Both the position numbers and the translations under genes were made by a program. The notes under the pieces were generated by a model that ran no database searches, had not been told where the DNA came from, and saw only the letters and a list, made by a program, of their open reading frames with translations. Shown here in pieces: positions 41,501 to 47,490 of a DNA stretch of 64,000 bases (position 1 is its first letter; every line of letters begins with the position of its first letter). Location of the stretch: contig JASJOG010000042.1 of NCBI GenBank assembly GCA_030142905.1, positions 994,501 to 1,058,500 of the forward strand. The letters run 5' to 3'. This stretch comes from Heliopora coerulea. Lineage: Eukaryota; Cnidaria; Anthozoa; Scleralcyonacea; Helioporidae.

Positions 41501-44391
41501 TATCATTGCGACAACAAAGTGACTTTTCCAGGATTTCCATTAAAGTCAGTGACAGCATCCTGTTACACAACGTTTATCAAATTAGTGACTTAGTGCATTA
41601 ACTTTTAATTTCAACTTTATCGTACTTTTACAACACTATTTTAATTTCATCTCTACAATACGCTTAGAAAGTAATTTTAAACTGTTGAAAGGAAAAACAG
41701 TTTAATGCTGGTATCGTAGACGCGTTCAATCCTCCTTAAGATGCTACTACTAATTTAGCATAGTAGACGGGGGTAAGGGGAGGCTTAGGGGAATTTTGAG
41801 GGGCTTAAGCCACCTCAAGCCCCTCTTAGCGTCGCCACTAGGGACTACAAGAGTTAATTAGATTAAAACTTAAGCTATGACTACTTTCCTAAAATTTTAT
41901 CTAATGAGAACAACGCTTTAAATTTGTAAGTTTTTACAAATATAAATTTGTAAGCATTTAAGTGTCGGGTTTCCAAAAATTCCAAATGCCGAACATGTGC
42001 CATAAAATTCTTTATTTGATTGATATAAATAACAGTCAGCCCATGAGCTTAGAAATCACACCAAATCTTTACTATAATCACCTCGATTTTTTTCCATTCG
42101 TTTTTTTCTAGGTGAATGGATTATTAACACTTGGTGAAAATATTGCTGACAATGGAGGATTGAAGTTTGCATTTGAGGTTTAGTTTCTTTTCATTTCAGA
42201 GACCGAGTGGAAAGCCAGAAGAAGATATAAAAACAGACTAATAGACATAAAAAAGAATGGTTCAAAAAGAAAGACGCACATAAAAGCAGACTGACGGACA
42301 GACTGACCGACGCACAAACAGAAAGAGAAACACTTATTAAAAGTCGATATTTCTTTACAATATGTCTTTACAAGAAAGCCAAAAATTCTGTATTGTTGTA
42401 ATGATAATAATTAATCAAGGTTAATGTAGGAAAAAATGGAAAGAGAAAAAATGAAAACGTAATGGAAGACAATCAGGCAGATGGACATAAAAACAGAAAT
42501 ATTGTCGGGCAGAAAGATAAAATATTGACAGATTGGAGTCAGAAGCTATCCGTATGATTAATTTAGTTGTACTTTCTATGTATTTCAGGCTTACAAGCAT
42601 TGGGTGGAGAAAAATGGAGAAGAAAGTAGACTTCCGGGAGTAGATTTCACTCCTTATCAGTTATTCTTCATCTCATATGCTCAGGTAAATCAAAGAGCCA
42701 AAAAAAAATTTCTCGTGTGCATGCGTAATTGATTATACCTGTTTCTATCTACCCAGCTAGCATATATGTATACAAAATGCATACACACACGTACTGAATG
42801 TTCTTATTATAATAACTATTTTTTTTATTGGATAATAATAATAATTTATTACAGTGTCTTTAGTAAAAATAGCAATTAAAAAACCTTTATATGTAGACAC
42901 TAACTATAATAGTTAACATCTTAGCAAATATAGCTAATAACTATAGTTGTAATAATAATGATAATGATAATAATAATAGGATTATTAACTCATTCAATAG
43001 TAATATGCTAAATTATTGTGTGTTTACATTTGTGCTAAGTAAATGCTGACATTAACCCTTAAAAGGCTGAATTCGATTTCCTTGTTTATAGTTCTTTCAT
43101 TGTTTTTGCTTTGTTCTTCCATTTGTTCTTTTGTTCTTGTTGTCCTGTATACAGGACGCTGACCTTTATAGGATTAACAATGATTTACAGAAAAGTGCAT
43201 TTTGAAAATGGTCACTTCTGTCTAACTCACGATGACTTAATGATACCCAAAGGCCGCACAGACCATTTCTTTTACATTAAAACTAACAACTCATCCTTTA
43301 TGTTTGATAGGGATGGTGCTCAAAGTACACTCGTCAAGGCGCATTAAACCAACTGGACAACAAAGTCTGGCCTCCTATGAACATCAGGTAAAGCAAACGT
43401 AGAGACGTACTTCTGCTTTTTAGTTGAAGACTTGGGGATATCAGTTGAGGATGGTTTTACGAGTATTTGTACGTTTTTAGTTGGCTTGCACAGTTTTCTG
43501 ACTATTATTTTTAAGCATTATGTGCATTATTTCTGTGTTTTAGTCGATTTTGGTGGAAATGTTTTGAGCATTTAAATTCCCTGGTTTATCTTGGTTTTCT
43601 TATACTTCAAGTGGATTGTGGTAGTGTGGGGTTTTTTTTCACAGCGTTTTGTGCAATGTTCGTATGATTTTAGTTGATATAGTAGTTCCATGTAGTTTTT
43701 TTAAATTACTGTCTTATACCAAAAGCCATGACCAGCCGACAATTCATGGAAATAAAATAAGAAGCAAACTCCGAAAAACAACATCTTGCAGACTTAAGAT
43801 TTAAGTAAAAACTGCAAATCTGCAAGATGTTGTTTTTCGGACCTTGCTTCTTACTTTTATTTCTGTTTTATTCCCAGCTTATTCCACACAACCACAATGA
43901 CTGAGAACAAAATAATTTGTTTAAGCTTCGAATGCATAGTTTTTGATGCAAAATCTCTGTATCGCAAATGTTTTAGGCCTATGATTGAACGTCTTGAAAC
44001 CTCGTCGCTTTCGTCCAACGTTTAACCCAAGGAAAGGACCACCTACGAAGTTTTTCCTCTATCATTATTGTAAAAATTCAGTCAACTAGATGCTATTTTA
44101 TTTCGTTTCACTGCTTACTCTTGACATTAATTCCCCCATTACTATGTTTGTTTTGCTGGCTATTTTGGGGAGTTGTCTTCCTGAGCTCTTGTAAGGGTAC
44201 AAATTTAGAAATATCTGGAAGAATCTTTAGGAATTCCTGAATATTGTTTCTCTTCGATACGATCTTTGAATTGATATTCATTTACATTTAGAGTTAAAGG
44301 TGTTGTGATGAATTCACCAGCATTTGCAGAGGTATTCAACTGTAAACCGGACACACCAATGAATCCCGTGAAGAAATGTAGCGTATGGTGA
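20206..44391 (+). CDS. Gene 1: M13 neprilysin/ECE-like zinc metallopeptidase
   Basis: Nineteen exons from first exon C, all with GT-AG introns and matching phases; summed length 2346 nt, that is 781 residues plus stop. Known family role: ectoenzymes that cleave signalling peptides outside the cell. Seen in order: cytosolic tail, anchor, first cysteines, [32 protein letters not shown] (substrate-binding N-A), HELTHGFD (two zinc His and the catalytic Glu, codons 38096-38110), GENIADNGG (third zinc ligand Glu plus Asp), QLFF..YAQ and the C-terminal CSVW. Several N-glycosylation sites (NSS, NST, NQT, NLT). Odd points: the family H-S-P near the C-terminus reads W-P-P, and the usual F-D-D after the zinc motif is F-D-Q. 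The length is normal for ECE/neprilysin. Identity as M13 is secure; the substrate is unknown and activity may be altered. Confidence 0.93.
21334..21556. mobile_element. tRNA-like foldback retroelement with 14-bp target duplication
   Basis: ACATAGATTGTGTT occurs at 21320-21333 and 21543-21556, bracketing the insertion. Arms 21356-21428 and 21475-21547 (73 bp) are near-perfect reverse complements; both contain a T-arm/B box (GGTTCGATTCCCGTC or its complement) followed by AGGGACTC. Read on the minus strand, the left arm plus centre also give a tRNA-like anticodon arm TCTCA-CTGGCGA-TCAGA (anticodon GGC). A 22-bp unpaired head (GGTAGCTTGGTAATTATG region) precedes the left arm. The long, exact duplication suggests LINE-type retroposition; this is inference. 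Confidence 0.75.
22343..22610. mobile_element. MITE-like repeat, partner of 35112-35487
   Basis: Starts GGTTACATGGGAAAATTTC and shares CGAGCTTTGTTTTTCAAG and TATTTTATCGGAAGG with the element at 35.1-35.5 kb in opposite orientation. Multiple CAGCCC..GGCTGAAA half-sites face each other inside. Its right end is degraded. Confidence 0.6.
23121..23317 (+). CDS. Gene 1 exon 2: start of M13 ectodomain
   Basis: Begins in phase 1 after TTTCTAG, so it accepts any of the three first exons. Encodes [17 protein letters not shown] followed by SFSCGGW, the hallmark M13 N-terminal motif with two disulfide cysteines. Length 197 nt, identical to the gene 2 counterpart at 54099. Donor CTG|GTAATT. Confidence 0.95.
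23649..24191. mobile_element. MITE with GGTTCACAATGG inverted ends
   Basis: Left end TTAAGGCTGGTTCACAATGG and right end CCATTGTGAACCGGGCTTAA. TTAA/TAA abuts both ends, as in the GGTTCACAC element at 12154, so both may be one superfamily (PIF/Harbinger-like). The interior repeats TGCGACTGC-type blocks; no transposase. Confidence 0.75.
24378..24996. mobile_element. foldback retroelement with hammerhead-like motif
   Basis: A 585-bp inverted repeat spans 24410-24994 (ends TTTAATATAAATAGCAATCC and its complement; paired positions sum to 49404 throughout). TCAATGATGT lies at 24368-24377 and 24997-25006 as a probable target duplication. The right arm carries CTGATGG, a stem-loop GCTGCT-TGT-AGCGAC, GAAAC, GTTA and GTC (24853-24887), the layout of a type I hammerhead core with a 2-bp stem III; A9 is G here. 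The left arm has a more decayed copy on the minus strand. Confidence 0.7.
24853..24887 (+). ncRNA. hammerhead-ribozyme-like core (decayed)
   Basis: Reading along: CTGATG(G), stem II GCTGCT/AGCGAC with TGT loop, then GAAAC-GTTA-GTC, where AC/GT would form a minimal stem III and cleavage would follow GTC. The A9-to-G change and the lack of a clear stem I make self-cleavage doubtful. Hammerheads of this form are known from Penelope-like elements and animal retrozymes. Confidence 0.45.
25033..25241. mobile_element. tRNA-like foldback with 72-bp arms
   Basis: Arms 25033-25104 and 25170-25241 pair nearly perfectly (positions sum to 50274). The centre and right arm hold a full tRNA-like sequence (25120-25192). 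Outer parts (TACGCTCTCAAGCTGTTCT, CAGAAAAACTTTCTGAG) match the element at 21.4 kb, so they are one family. No clear target duplication was found. Confidence 0.75.
25120..25192 (+). tRNA. tRNA-Ala(GGC)-like pseudogene inside a foldback
   Basis: A 73-nt cloverleaf fits: acceptor GTCCATG/CAGGGAC (one mismatch at 5:68), D stem GCTC/GAGC, anticodon stem TCTCA/TCAGA (one C-C mismatch) with loop CCGGCAA, variable AGGTT, T stem ACGGG/CCCGT with TTCGATT. A box TAGCTCAATGGTTAGAGC and B box GGTTCGATTCC are intact. Position 33 is C, not the universal U, so a working tRNA is unlikely; it probably serves as a Pol III promoter relic of a SINE-like element. Confidence 0.55.
25436..25654. repeat. 105-bp tandem duplication ending in a GC palindrome
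   Basis: Copies start at 25436 and 25541 (CTTGAGATRAAAATACAGC...). The second copy runs into the palindrome GGGGGCTACAGCCCCC at 25639-25654, about 200 bp before exon 3. Confidence 0.8.
25854..26111 (+). CDS. Gene 1 exon 3
   Basis: 86 codons from [16 protein letters not shown] to NSSIRRFG, phase 0 at both ends. It carries the next conserved M13 cysteine (FYHTC) and [11 protein letters not shown], matching the family helix that precedes the N-S-S site. The length of 258 nt equals gene 2 exon 3. The donor GGG|GTATGC was chosen over an earlier AG|GTTTGG because it keeps phase 0, as in the paralogue. Confidence 0.88.
27317..28151. mobile_element. 835-bp foldback with hammerhead-like arms
   Basis: Arms 27317-27430 and 28040-28151 (about 113 bp) pair with few mismatches. 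The right inner edge reads CTGATGA-TGACTTCGC-AATAAAGTC-GAAA-TATTACAGTC (28037-28076), i.e. a hammerhead-type CTGANGA, a GACTT/AAGTC stem and GAAA. The arm text CCGAAAAACAACATCTTG recurs at 43.75 and 44.98 kb. The interior has no transposase and contains a hAT-like insertion. Confidence 0.7.
27664..27851. mobile_element. 188-bp hAT-like MITE, perfect 8-bp target duplication
   Basis: TCTATCAC at 27656-27663 and 27852-27859 flank inverted ends CAGTAGCGTAACGGA and TCCGTAACGCCACTG. Eight-base duplication and CAGTGGCG-type ends are hallmarks of hAT elements. It is nested inside the 27.3-28.15 kb foldback, so it is the younger insertion. Confidence 0.85.
28172..28481. repeat. 310-bp dispersed repeat, copy 1, ending at a splice acceptor
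   Basis: About 90% identical to 31187-31498. It begins TGGTTTCCATTGA and ends at the very AG used as acceptor for exon 4, so the branch/pyrimidine region of that splice site lies in the repeat. Confidence 0.85.
28482..28556 (+). CDS. Gene 1 exon 4
   Basis: 25 codons [17 protein letters not shown] and SSEAFYSK, phase 0 both ends. It covers the region where canonical M13 enzymes have a Q-x-x-L-x-L-P-x-x-Y-Y segment, which is not recognisable here or in the paralogue at 57298. The acceptor CCATAG was chosen because the nearby CAG acceptor breaks the frame. Confidence 0.8.
28557..29196. other. intron 4 of gene 1
   Basis: 640 bp whose main content is the 168-bp palindrome at 28972-29139, ending 57 bp before exon 5. 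Confidence 0.85.
28972..29139. mobile_element. near-perfect palindrome with tRNA half-sequences
   Basis: Arms 28972-29049 and 29062-29139 (78 bp) pair with a single mismatch around a 12-nt loop. Each arm contains the second half of a tRNA-like sequence: AAGGTTGC, GGGTTCGATCCCCGTC, TGGGGCTCAGAAA. This is the family seen at 21.4 and 25.1 kb, reduced to two mirrored halves. Confidence 0.85.
29197..29313 (+). CDS. Gene 1 exon 5
   Basis: 39 codons from [17 protein letters not shown] to FEEKIAE, the M13 A-Y-x-x-Y-M helix followed by the L-E-x-x-I/L-A segment. Phase 0; 117 nt as in gene 2 (58176). Confidence 0.93.
29314..30321. other. intron 5 of gene 1
   Basis: About 1.0 kb of AT-rich sequence; no repeat or coding signal recognised. 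Confidence 0.8.
30322..30390 (+). CDS. Gene 1 exon 6
   Basis: 23 codons, [17 protein letters not shown] then LSNYTN, phase 0, donor AAC|GTGAGT. Short linker exon of the M13 N-terminal lobe; the paralogue is at 59378. Confidence 0.88.
30391..30944. other. intron 6 of gene 1
   Basis: 554 bp; nothing beyond AT-rich sequence and a pyrimidine tract before the acceptor. Confidence 0.8.
30945..31078 (+). CDS. Gene 1 exon 7
   Basis: [22 protein letters not shown] onward in short form: FDWLKFL, then two N-glycosylation sites (NQT, NLT) and NSTDKA. Phase 0 in, phase 2 out; 134 nt exactly as in gene 2 (60477). It matches the M13 W-x-x-F region. Confidence 0.93.
31187..31498. repeat. 310-bp dispersed repeat, copy 2
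   Basis: Begins TGGTTTCCATTGA and ends GCATAAATAG. It matches 28172-28481 over its whole length but is followed by unrelated sequence, not by an exon. Confidence 0.85.
31630..31937. mobile_element. hAT-like MITE (CAGGGGAGGACCCAG end)
   Basis: The left end CAGGGGAGGACCCAGAAC faces the right end TAATCCACCCCTG. Ends of the CAGGGG-x-GG type are common in animal hAT elements. A clean 8-bp target duplication was not found (ATAACTGA against ACTGACTT), so the limits are approximate. Confidence 0.6.
32239..32464 (+). CDS. Gene 1 exon 8
   Basis: Continues phase 2: (A)[15 protein letters not shown], then [11 protein letters not shown] and [11 protein letters not shown]. It contains the M13 N-Y-x-x-W helix and the R-W-x-x-C cysteine. 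226 nt, same as gene 2 exon 8. Donor AGG|GTATGG. Confidence 0.95.
32649..32747 (+). CDS. Gene 1 exon 9
   Basis: 33 codons: [17 protein letters not shown], then [14 protein letters not shown], the M13 W-M-D-x-x-T-x-x-x-A-x-x-K motif. Phase 0; 99 nt as in the paralogue at 62584. The preceding intron is short (184 bp). Confidence 0.95.
32748..33862. other. intron 9 of gene 1
   Basis: 1.1 kb with a CATC microsatellite (about 33455-33690). The Ser/Ile/His/Pro-rich open frame across the microsatellite is an artefact. Confidence 0.85.
33455..33690. repeat. CATC tetranucleotide microsatellite
   Basis: Long degenerate run of CATC/CATT units. Confidence 0.9.
33863..33940 (+). CDS. Gene 1 exon 10
   Basis: 26 codons: [18 protein letters not shown] then KLNEKYKK, the M13 G-Y-P-x-x-I segment. 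Phase 0, 78 nt, the same length as gene 2 exon 10. Confidence 0.95.
33941..34390. other. intron 10 of gene 1
   Basis: 450 bp with no further feature seen. Confidence 0.8.
34391..34494 (+). CDS. Gene 1 exon 11
   Basis: [17 protein letters not shown] then KLPADRNT, the M13 Y-x-x-N-x-x-x-x-R...L-x-x-P-x-D-R segment. Enters phase 0, leaves phase 2 (AC|GTAAGA). Confidence 0.9.
34495..36505. other. intron 11 of gene 1
   Basis: 2.0 kb; contains the MITE at 35112-35487. No other coding or structural signal recognised. Confidence 0.8.
35112..35487. mobile_element. MITE with AGGGGCTRATTACAT inverted ends
   Basis: Left AGGGGCTGATTACATAAAC, right CATGTAATTAGCCCCT, with inner inverted CAGTCCGGGCTGAAAT blocks. 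Shares its core (TTCCGATAAAATACTTG, AAAAACAGAGCTCG) with the element at 22343-22610 in the opposite direction. Confidence 0.75.
36506..36564 (+). CDS. Gene 1 exon 12: substrate-binding N-A motif
   Basis: (T)[19 protein letters not shown], phase 2 in, phase 1 out. V-N-A-Y is the M13 substrate-backbone-binding motif; the usual Trp just upstream of it is Phe here. Confidence 0.92.
36780..37030. repeat. hexanucleotide GTCARW minisatellite
   Basis: Degenerate six-base units (GTCAGT, GTCAAA, GTCAGA) ending in a clean GTCAGA run. It opens several frames on both strands that are not genes. Confidence 0.85.
37370..37807. mobile_element. 438-bp foldback with tRNA-like halves
   Basis: Ends TGTACAAACTGTAGTAAGTC and its complement near 37807; arms of about 43 bp with several mismatches, including GGACTCAGAAAAGCTCTGAG. 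On the minus strand the left part reads GGCTCAATGGTTAGAA (A box); the right part reads TTCAGAAGGTTGCGGGTTG (T-arm side). An older, more diverged member of the tRNA-like family. Confidence 0.65.
37881..37932 (+). CDS. Gene 1 exon 13
   Basis: (I)[16 protein letters not shown](R), phase 1 in, phase 2 out. Corresponds to the M13 F-P-A-G-I-L-x-P-P-F motif; the two prolines at P-A and Q-P are replaced ([10 protein letters not shown]). Confidence 0.92.
38059..38126 (+). CDS. Gene 1 exon 14: zinc-binding HELTH
   Basis: (R)[19 protein letters not shown] then DQTG. HELTH at 38096-38110 is the H-E-x-x-H zinc motif with the catalytic Glu. N-Y-G-G-I-G upstream is also diagnostic. The usual F-D-D is F-D-Q. 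Phase 2 in, phase 1 out. Confidence 0.97.
38127..40548. other. intron 14 of gene 1
   Basis: 2.4 kb AT-rich; a degenerate AACATTCATTA-type stretch at about 38930-39110 and nothing else recognised. Confidence 0.75.
40549..40673 (+). CDS. Gene 1 exon 15
   Basis: [20 protein letters not shown], then [21 protein letters not shown] in the same frame. The W-W-T and C-x-x-x-Q-Y elements are standard M13. Two N-glycosylation sites (NSS, NKT). Phase 1 in, phase 0 out; donor AAG|GTGTGT. Confidence 0.95.
40674..42111. other. intron 15 of gene 1
   Basis: 1.4 kb containing a 515-bp hAT-like MITE (41326-41840); otherwise AT-rich sequence. Confidence 0.8.
41326..41840. mobile_element. hAT-like MITE with 8-bp target duplication
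   Basis: Flanks GGGACTTC (41318-41325) and GGGACTAC (41841-41848) match at 7 of 8 bases. Ends CAGTGGCGGTGCC and GCGTCGCCACTA are inverted. The open frame at 41369-41593 lies inside and has no transposase features. Confidence 0.8.
42112..42177 (+). CDS. Gene 1 exon 16: GENIADNGG
   Basis: 22 codons, [19 protein letters not shown] then AFE. G-E-N-I-A-D supplies the third zinc ligand (Glu) and the Asp that orients a zinc His. Phase 0; the donor is the weaker GAG|GTTTAG. Confidence 0.95.
42178..42588. other. intron 16 of gene 1
   Basis: 411 bp of A-rich sequence with CAGACTGACGGACA-like runs; no feature. Confidence 0.8.
42589..42684 (+). CDS. Gene 1 exon 17
   Basis: 32 codons: [17 protein letters not shown], then [13 protein letters not shown]. 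The LPG...QLFF..YAQ string is highly conserved in M13. Phase 0. Confidence 0.95.
42685..43310. other. intron 17 of gene 1
   Basis: 626 bp, AT-rich with ATA/ATG runs around 42830-42980. A frame running into the next exon in the wrong phase is spurious. Confidence 0.8.
43311..43387 (+). CDS. Gene 1 exon 18: W-C and the substituted H-S-P site
   Basis: [17 protein letters not shown] then KVWPPMNI(R). W-C-S is the M13 cysteine. Family members have D-x-H-S-P-x-x-F/Y-R here; gene 1 has K-V-W-P-P-M-N-I-R, so the active-site His is Trp while the Arg is kept. Phase 0 in, phase 2 out. Confidence 0.93.
43388..44291. other. intron 18 of gene 1
   Basis: 904 bp containing a compact palindrome (43749-43861); otherwise T-rich. 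Confidence 0.8.
43749..43861. mobile_element. compact foldback of the ACATCTTG family
   Basis: Arms 43749-43795 and 43813-43861 share CCGAAAAACAACATCTTGCA with its complement. The preceding ACCAGCCGACA also begins the element at 44.95 kb and (complemented) ends the one at 28.17 kb, giving a family boundary. Confidence 0.7.
44292..44391 (+). CDS. Gene 1 exon 19: C-terminus
   Basis: (R)[18 protein letters not shown], then [10 protein letters not shown] and TGA. The C-x-V-W end is invariant in neprilysin/ECE proteins and confirms a full-length gene. Confidence 0.96.
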
Positions 44392-44865
44392 TGTTGACAA
44401 CACGACGTCGTTGACCAGTTGACTAGCTTTTTAGCTTATCAGCATTTCCACACTTTCAGTACTCTTCAAAGTTGTAATCACAGTTTGAAAATAATTATCA
44501 AGATTTTGTTTTATCACCCGCAGCGTTCAACTTCACCTGGCCATACGTACTTTGTACGGATGTATGGATTCCGTGATATTTAGACACGTTTGTACATTGA
44601 GAAATTCTATTTGAGAGCTATTTGATTCTTCTATAGTCCAATTAGCCATTTTGAAGAAAACAATATTAAAGACAACAACAATCGAATAATCATAATTAAA
44701 AAAAACCTTGGTTACTAACGTCTCATTACTGCTCCAATATGTCATATAGAGTTTAAAACACGAACAGTAGTGTTTTATCGAGTATAAAAATTCAGCGCGC
44801 TTTTCCACTTGATACAAGACGTGCTGTGAGTATTTTAATCACCTTCCAAAACAATCTTTTACTGA

Positions 44866-44871
44866 AATAAA
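44866..44871 (+). terminator. candidate polyadenylation signal of gene 1
   Basis: AATAAA 475 bp after the stop, followed within 30 bp by a T/G-rich stretch (TTTGTATTGTTATTCGTC). An ATTAAA at 44665-44670 is an alternative. Inference only. Confidence 0.35.
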
Positions 44872-44962
44872 TTGACTTCGCTTAATATTGCATTTGTATT
44901 GTTATTCGTCAATCTATTCGAGGTTTTAAAGACACGAAATCCACGACCAGCCGACAGTTTCA

Positions 44963-45222
44963 AAAAGTAAAAGACAAAACATATTCCGAAAAACAGTGTC
45001 ATCTTGTAAACTCAAGATTCGAGTTATAAGAGACGAAAGTGAAATAGTAATATTTCGATTTTATTACAAAATCATCTTCAGACCAAGTGAAGATGATTGG
45101 TCTGAAGATGATTTTGTAATAAAATCGAAATATTACCATTTCACTTTCGTCTCTTATATAACTCGAATCTTGAGTTTACAAGATGTCACTGTTTTTCGGA
45201 ATATGTTTTGTCTTTTACTTTT
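44963..45222. mobile_element. 260-bp foldback with hammerhead-like core
   Basis: Arms of about 124 bp pair with a 2-base indel and few mismatches (AAAAGTAAAAGACAAAAC at the left edge, its complement at the right). The right arm reads GGTCTGAAGATGATTTTG, then TAATAAAATCGAAATATTAC: CTGANGA, a GATTTT/AAAATC stem and GAAA. The left arm carries the same on the minus strand. Confidence 0.75.
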
Positions 45223-45456
45223 AAAGGCACAATTGGTTGAAAAGAGCAGAAGAAAAGCTCCCAGGATTACAAGCCTCGATGCAAATTTGGATGACAAATT
45301 TACATGAATATCTATGTTCGTTAGTATCCGTTCTATAAAACTTTTGTCTCAATACGTTTTATAAGGCATAAAAGCCTTTACACGTGATCAAATACATGCA
45401 GGCAATTGGATGAATATACTTATCAATTATTCCCATGAATACACGTCATACACCTA

Positions 45457-45458
<2 letters not shown>

Positions 45459-45509
<51 letters not shown>

Positions 45510-45510
45510 A
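45459..45510. repeat. ATT trinucleotide tract
   Basis: Uninterrupted ATT units. Confidence 0.9.
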
Positions 45511-46439
45511 TGAATATATCTATCTAATTATTACCTATATAAACGTAATATACCTACCTAAATCTTATTAACATGAGATTTAGACCAACACTCCTAGTTT
45601 TCCCAAACTTTTATTCGTATTTCTCTAAGCCGATGGAAACTTGAAAAAACTTTTTTCTGCATGTTTCCGAAGCACGAAATGAAAATTTTATATATGAATT
45701 TACATGTGCATCTTTGTTTCATAAGTCAGGTATATGTTTCAAATACTACCATTTTAATTGTGAATTTTAGAGACATTTCATTTCATATACGAGTCAGGTA
45801 TTTTATATGTGAAAACCTCCCAATTTCCGATGCGAAAAGAAAACTTCGTGAGTGAAAATGATCCAATTTCACGTCTTTCACGTTTATGGCAAAATGTTCG
45901 TAATTTCTTCTTCTCTGAGCCTGTTCGAAAATTATCAGGCAATAGGTTTTGGTTGCAGATCATTAGATTAACAAACAATCATTATTGCAAGCAGAAGACG
46001 ATTCGAAGTTTGAAGGCTCCATGAGGAAAAGAAAAGGAGTGTATTAACATAAGAATCTTGAACAAGTTGTTCAAGAAGTGAGACTTGAGATACCCAGCTT
46101 CTGCATTTCCGTAAGCCCCTAATAAAATAGGTTTTACGAAAAGTATCGCTAAAATTCTCATTATAATAAGATTTGATCACGTAATACGATAAAAGAAGAT
46201 AACCGGCTACATCATGTTCGCGAAATTCAAAAACAAGTCCTATTAGAGTAGTGGGTCTAAAAAATCATTAAAGTGCAATCACGACAAAAATATACCTTTT
46301 TGTGGACAAAAACAGATCATTAGGGGGGGGCGTAAGTAACCATCGATGTAAGGCGAACGGCTAATAAACGTTCAAAGCTAATGATATCAAATGATAACTT
46401 GACAATTAACCTACACTGCTGAAGTCAACTGAAAAATGT

Positions 46440-46512
46440 TGACTCGAGCGGGATTTGAACTCGCACCTTCGGGATACCGGTCCGCCGCTCTACCTGTTGA
46501 GCTATCAGAAAT
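46440..46512 (-). tRNA. tRNA-like sequence (probably SINE head or pseudogene)
   Basis: On the minus strand: D arm TAGCTCAACAGGTAGAGC, then CGGACCGGTATCCCG, then T arm GCGAGTTCAAATCCCGC and CTCGAGTC. A and B boxes are recognisable, but the 5' acceptor strand and anticodon stem do not pair properly, so a functional tRNA is unlikely. Confidence 0.4.
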
Positions 46513-47427
46513 CTCCTTTCTTTTAGTCCTGCATTTTACAAACATGCGATATCAGCCCGAAATCGCAGCAGTAATTTTCAAATTGAAATCTTAGATTAAG
46601 CTTCTACGAAAGCTTATTCGGTTGTTACGGAGTAGCAAAGCGTGAAAGATGAGGTAAGTTGATGAGTAGCGATTTGAAAAACAAAACAAAACAGTCTTGT
46701 ACAGATTGACTGATGAGGAATTTTTTGACGTCAGATCAGCTTATTGGTAAACGAGTTCCGTTTTCCTCTAAAACATGTCTTGTAATAAAGCCAGTAAATA
46801 CATAAAACTGGAGCTGCAAAAATGGACTTCCCGTTCTCGTATGGCAAAACGTTTTACGCAGGAAAGCCAGACCAGAACGAGGTTTACTAAAACTTAATAA
46901 CATCTAACCAAAAAATTTTATCTTAGTAGCACTTCAGATCACTTCACTAAATCACTTTATAAAAAATTGTGTCTTAAGGTAGTAGCGGCTATAATTCTTG
47001 TTACATTCTGAGGAAATGTGGAAAAGATTACGACCTTATACTTTTTACGATGGTGAACGAGTTACTAGGCGTTCTCTTGCTAGGACTATGAGAATATCTT
47101 TTCGTGGATCTGATCAATATACAGAAATAGACAACTATAATTAGATTTGTGAAGCAGATATTTGCCTCAGTAGAATGACAGCGGATTCTGGCCACGTTCC
47201 GATGAATGTGCGGCTCAGAACTATGCTTGTTGTGCCTTCAGTGAAATCGAGTCCGTCACTTCGGATAACCTGTGAGATTCTCTCGCCATTAAACTGCATT
47301 CATCCCAAAATGATTGATGCGAGCTTAAGATGCTTAGTCGCTCGCAATTTCTGAGGTTAAAAAAATATTGTATTTATAATTAGATATCGAGTAGCGTGGC
47401 AAATCATGCACGAGCGTCTACTATATA

Positions 47428-47441
47428 ATATTATTATAATT

Positions 47442-47490
<49 letters not shown>
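47428..47490. repeat. TA/ATT tract
   Basis: ATTATAATTATTATAA followed by a clean TA run. Confidence 0.9.

Noticed and set aside
43111..43347. Open frame running into gene 1 exon 18
   Set aside because: It reads the exon in the wrong phase; the phase-consistent reading gives the M13 W-C-S motif.
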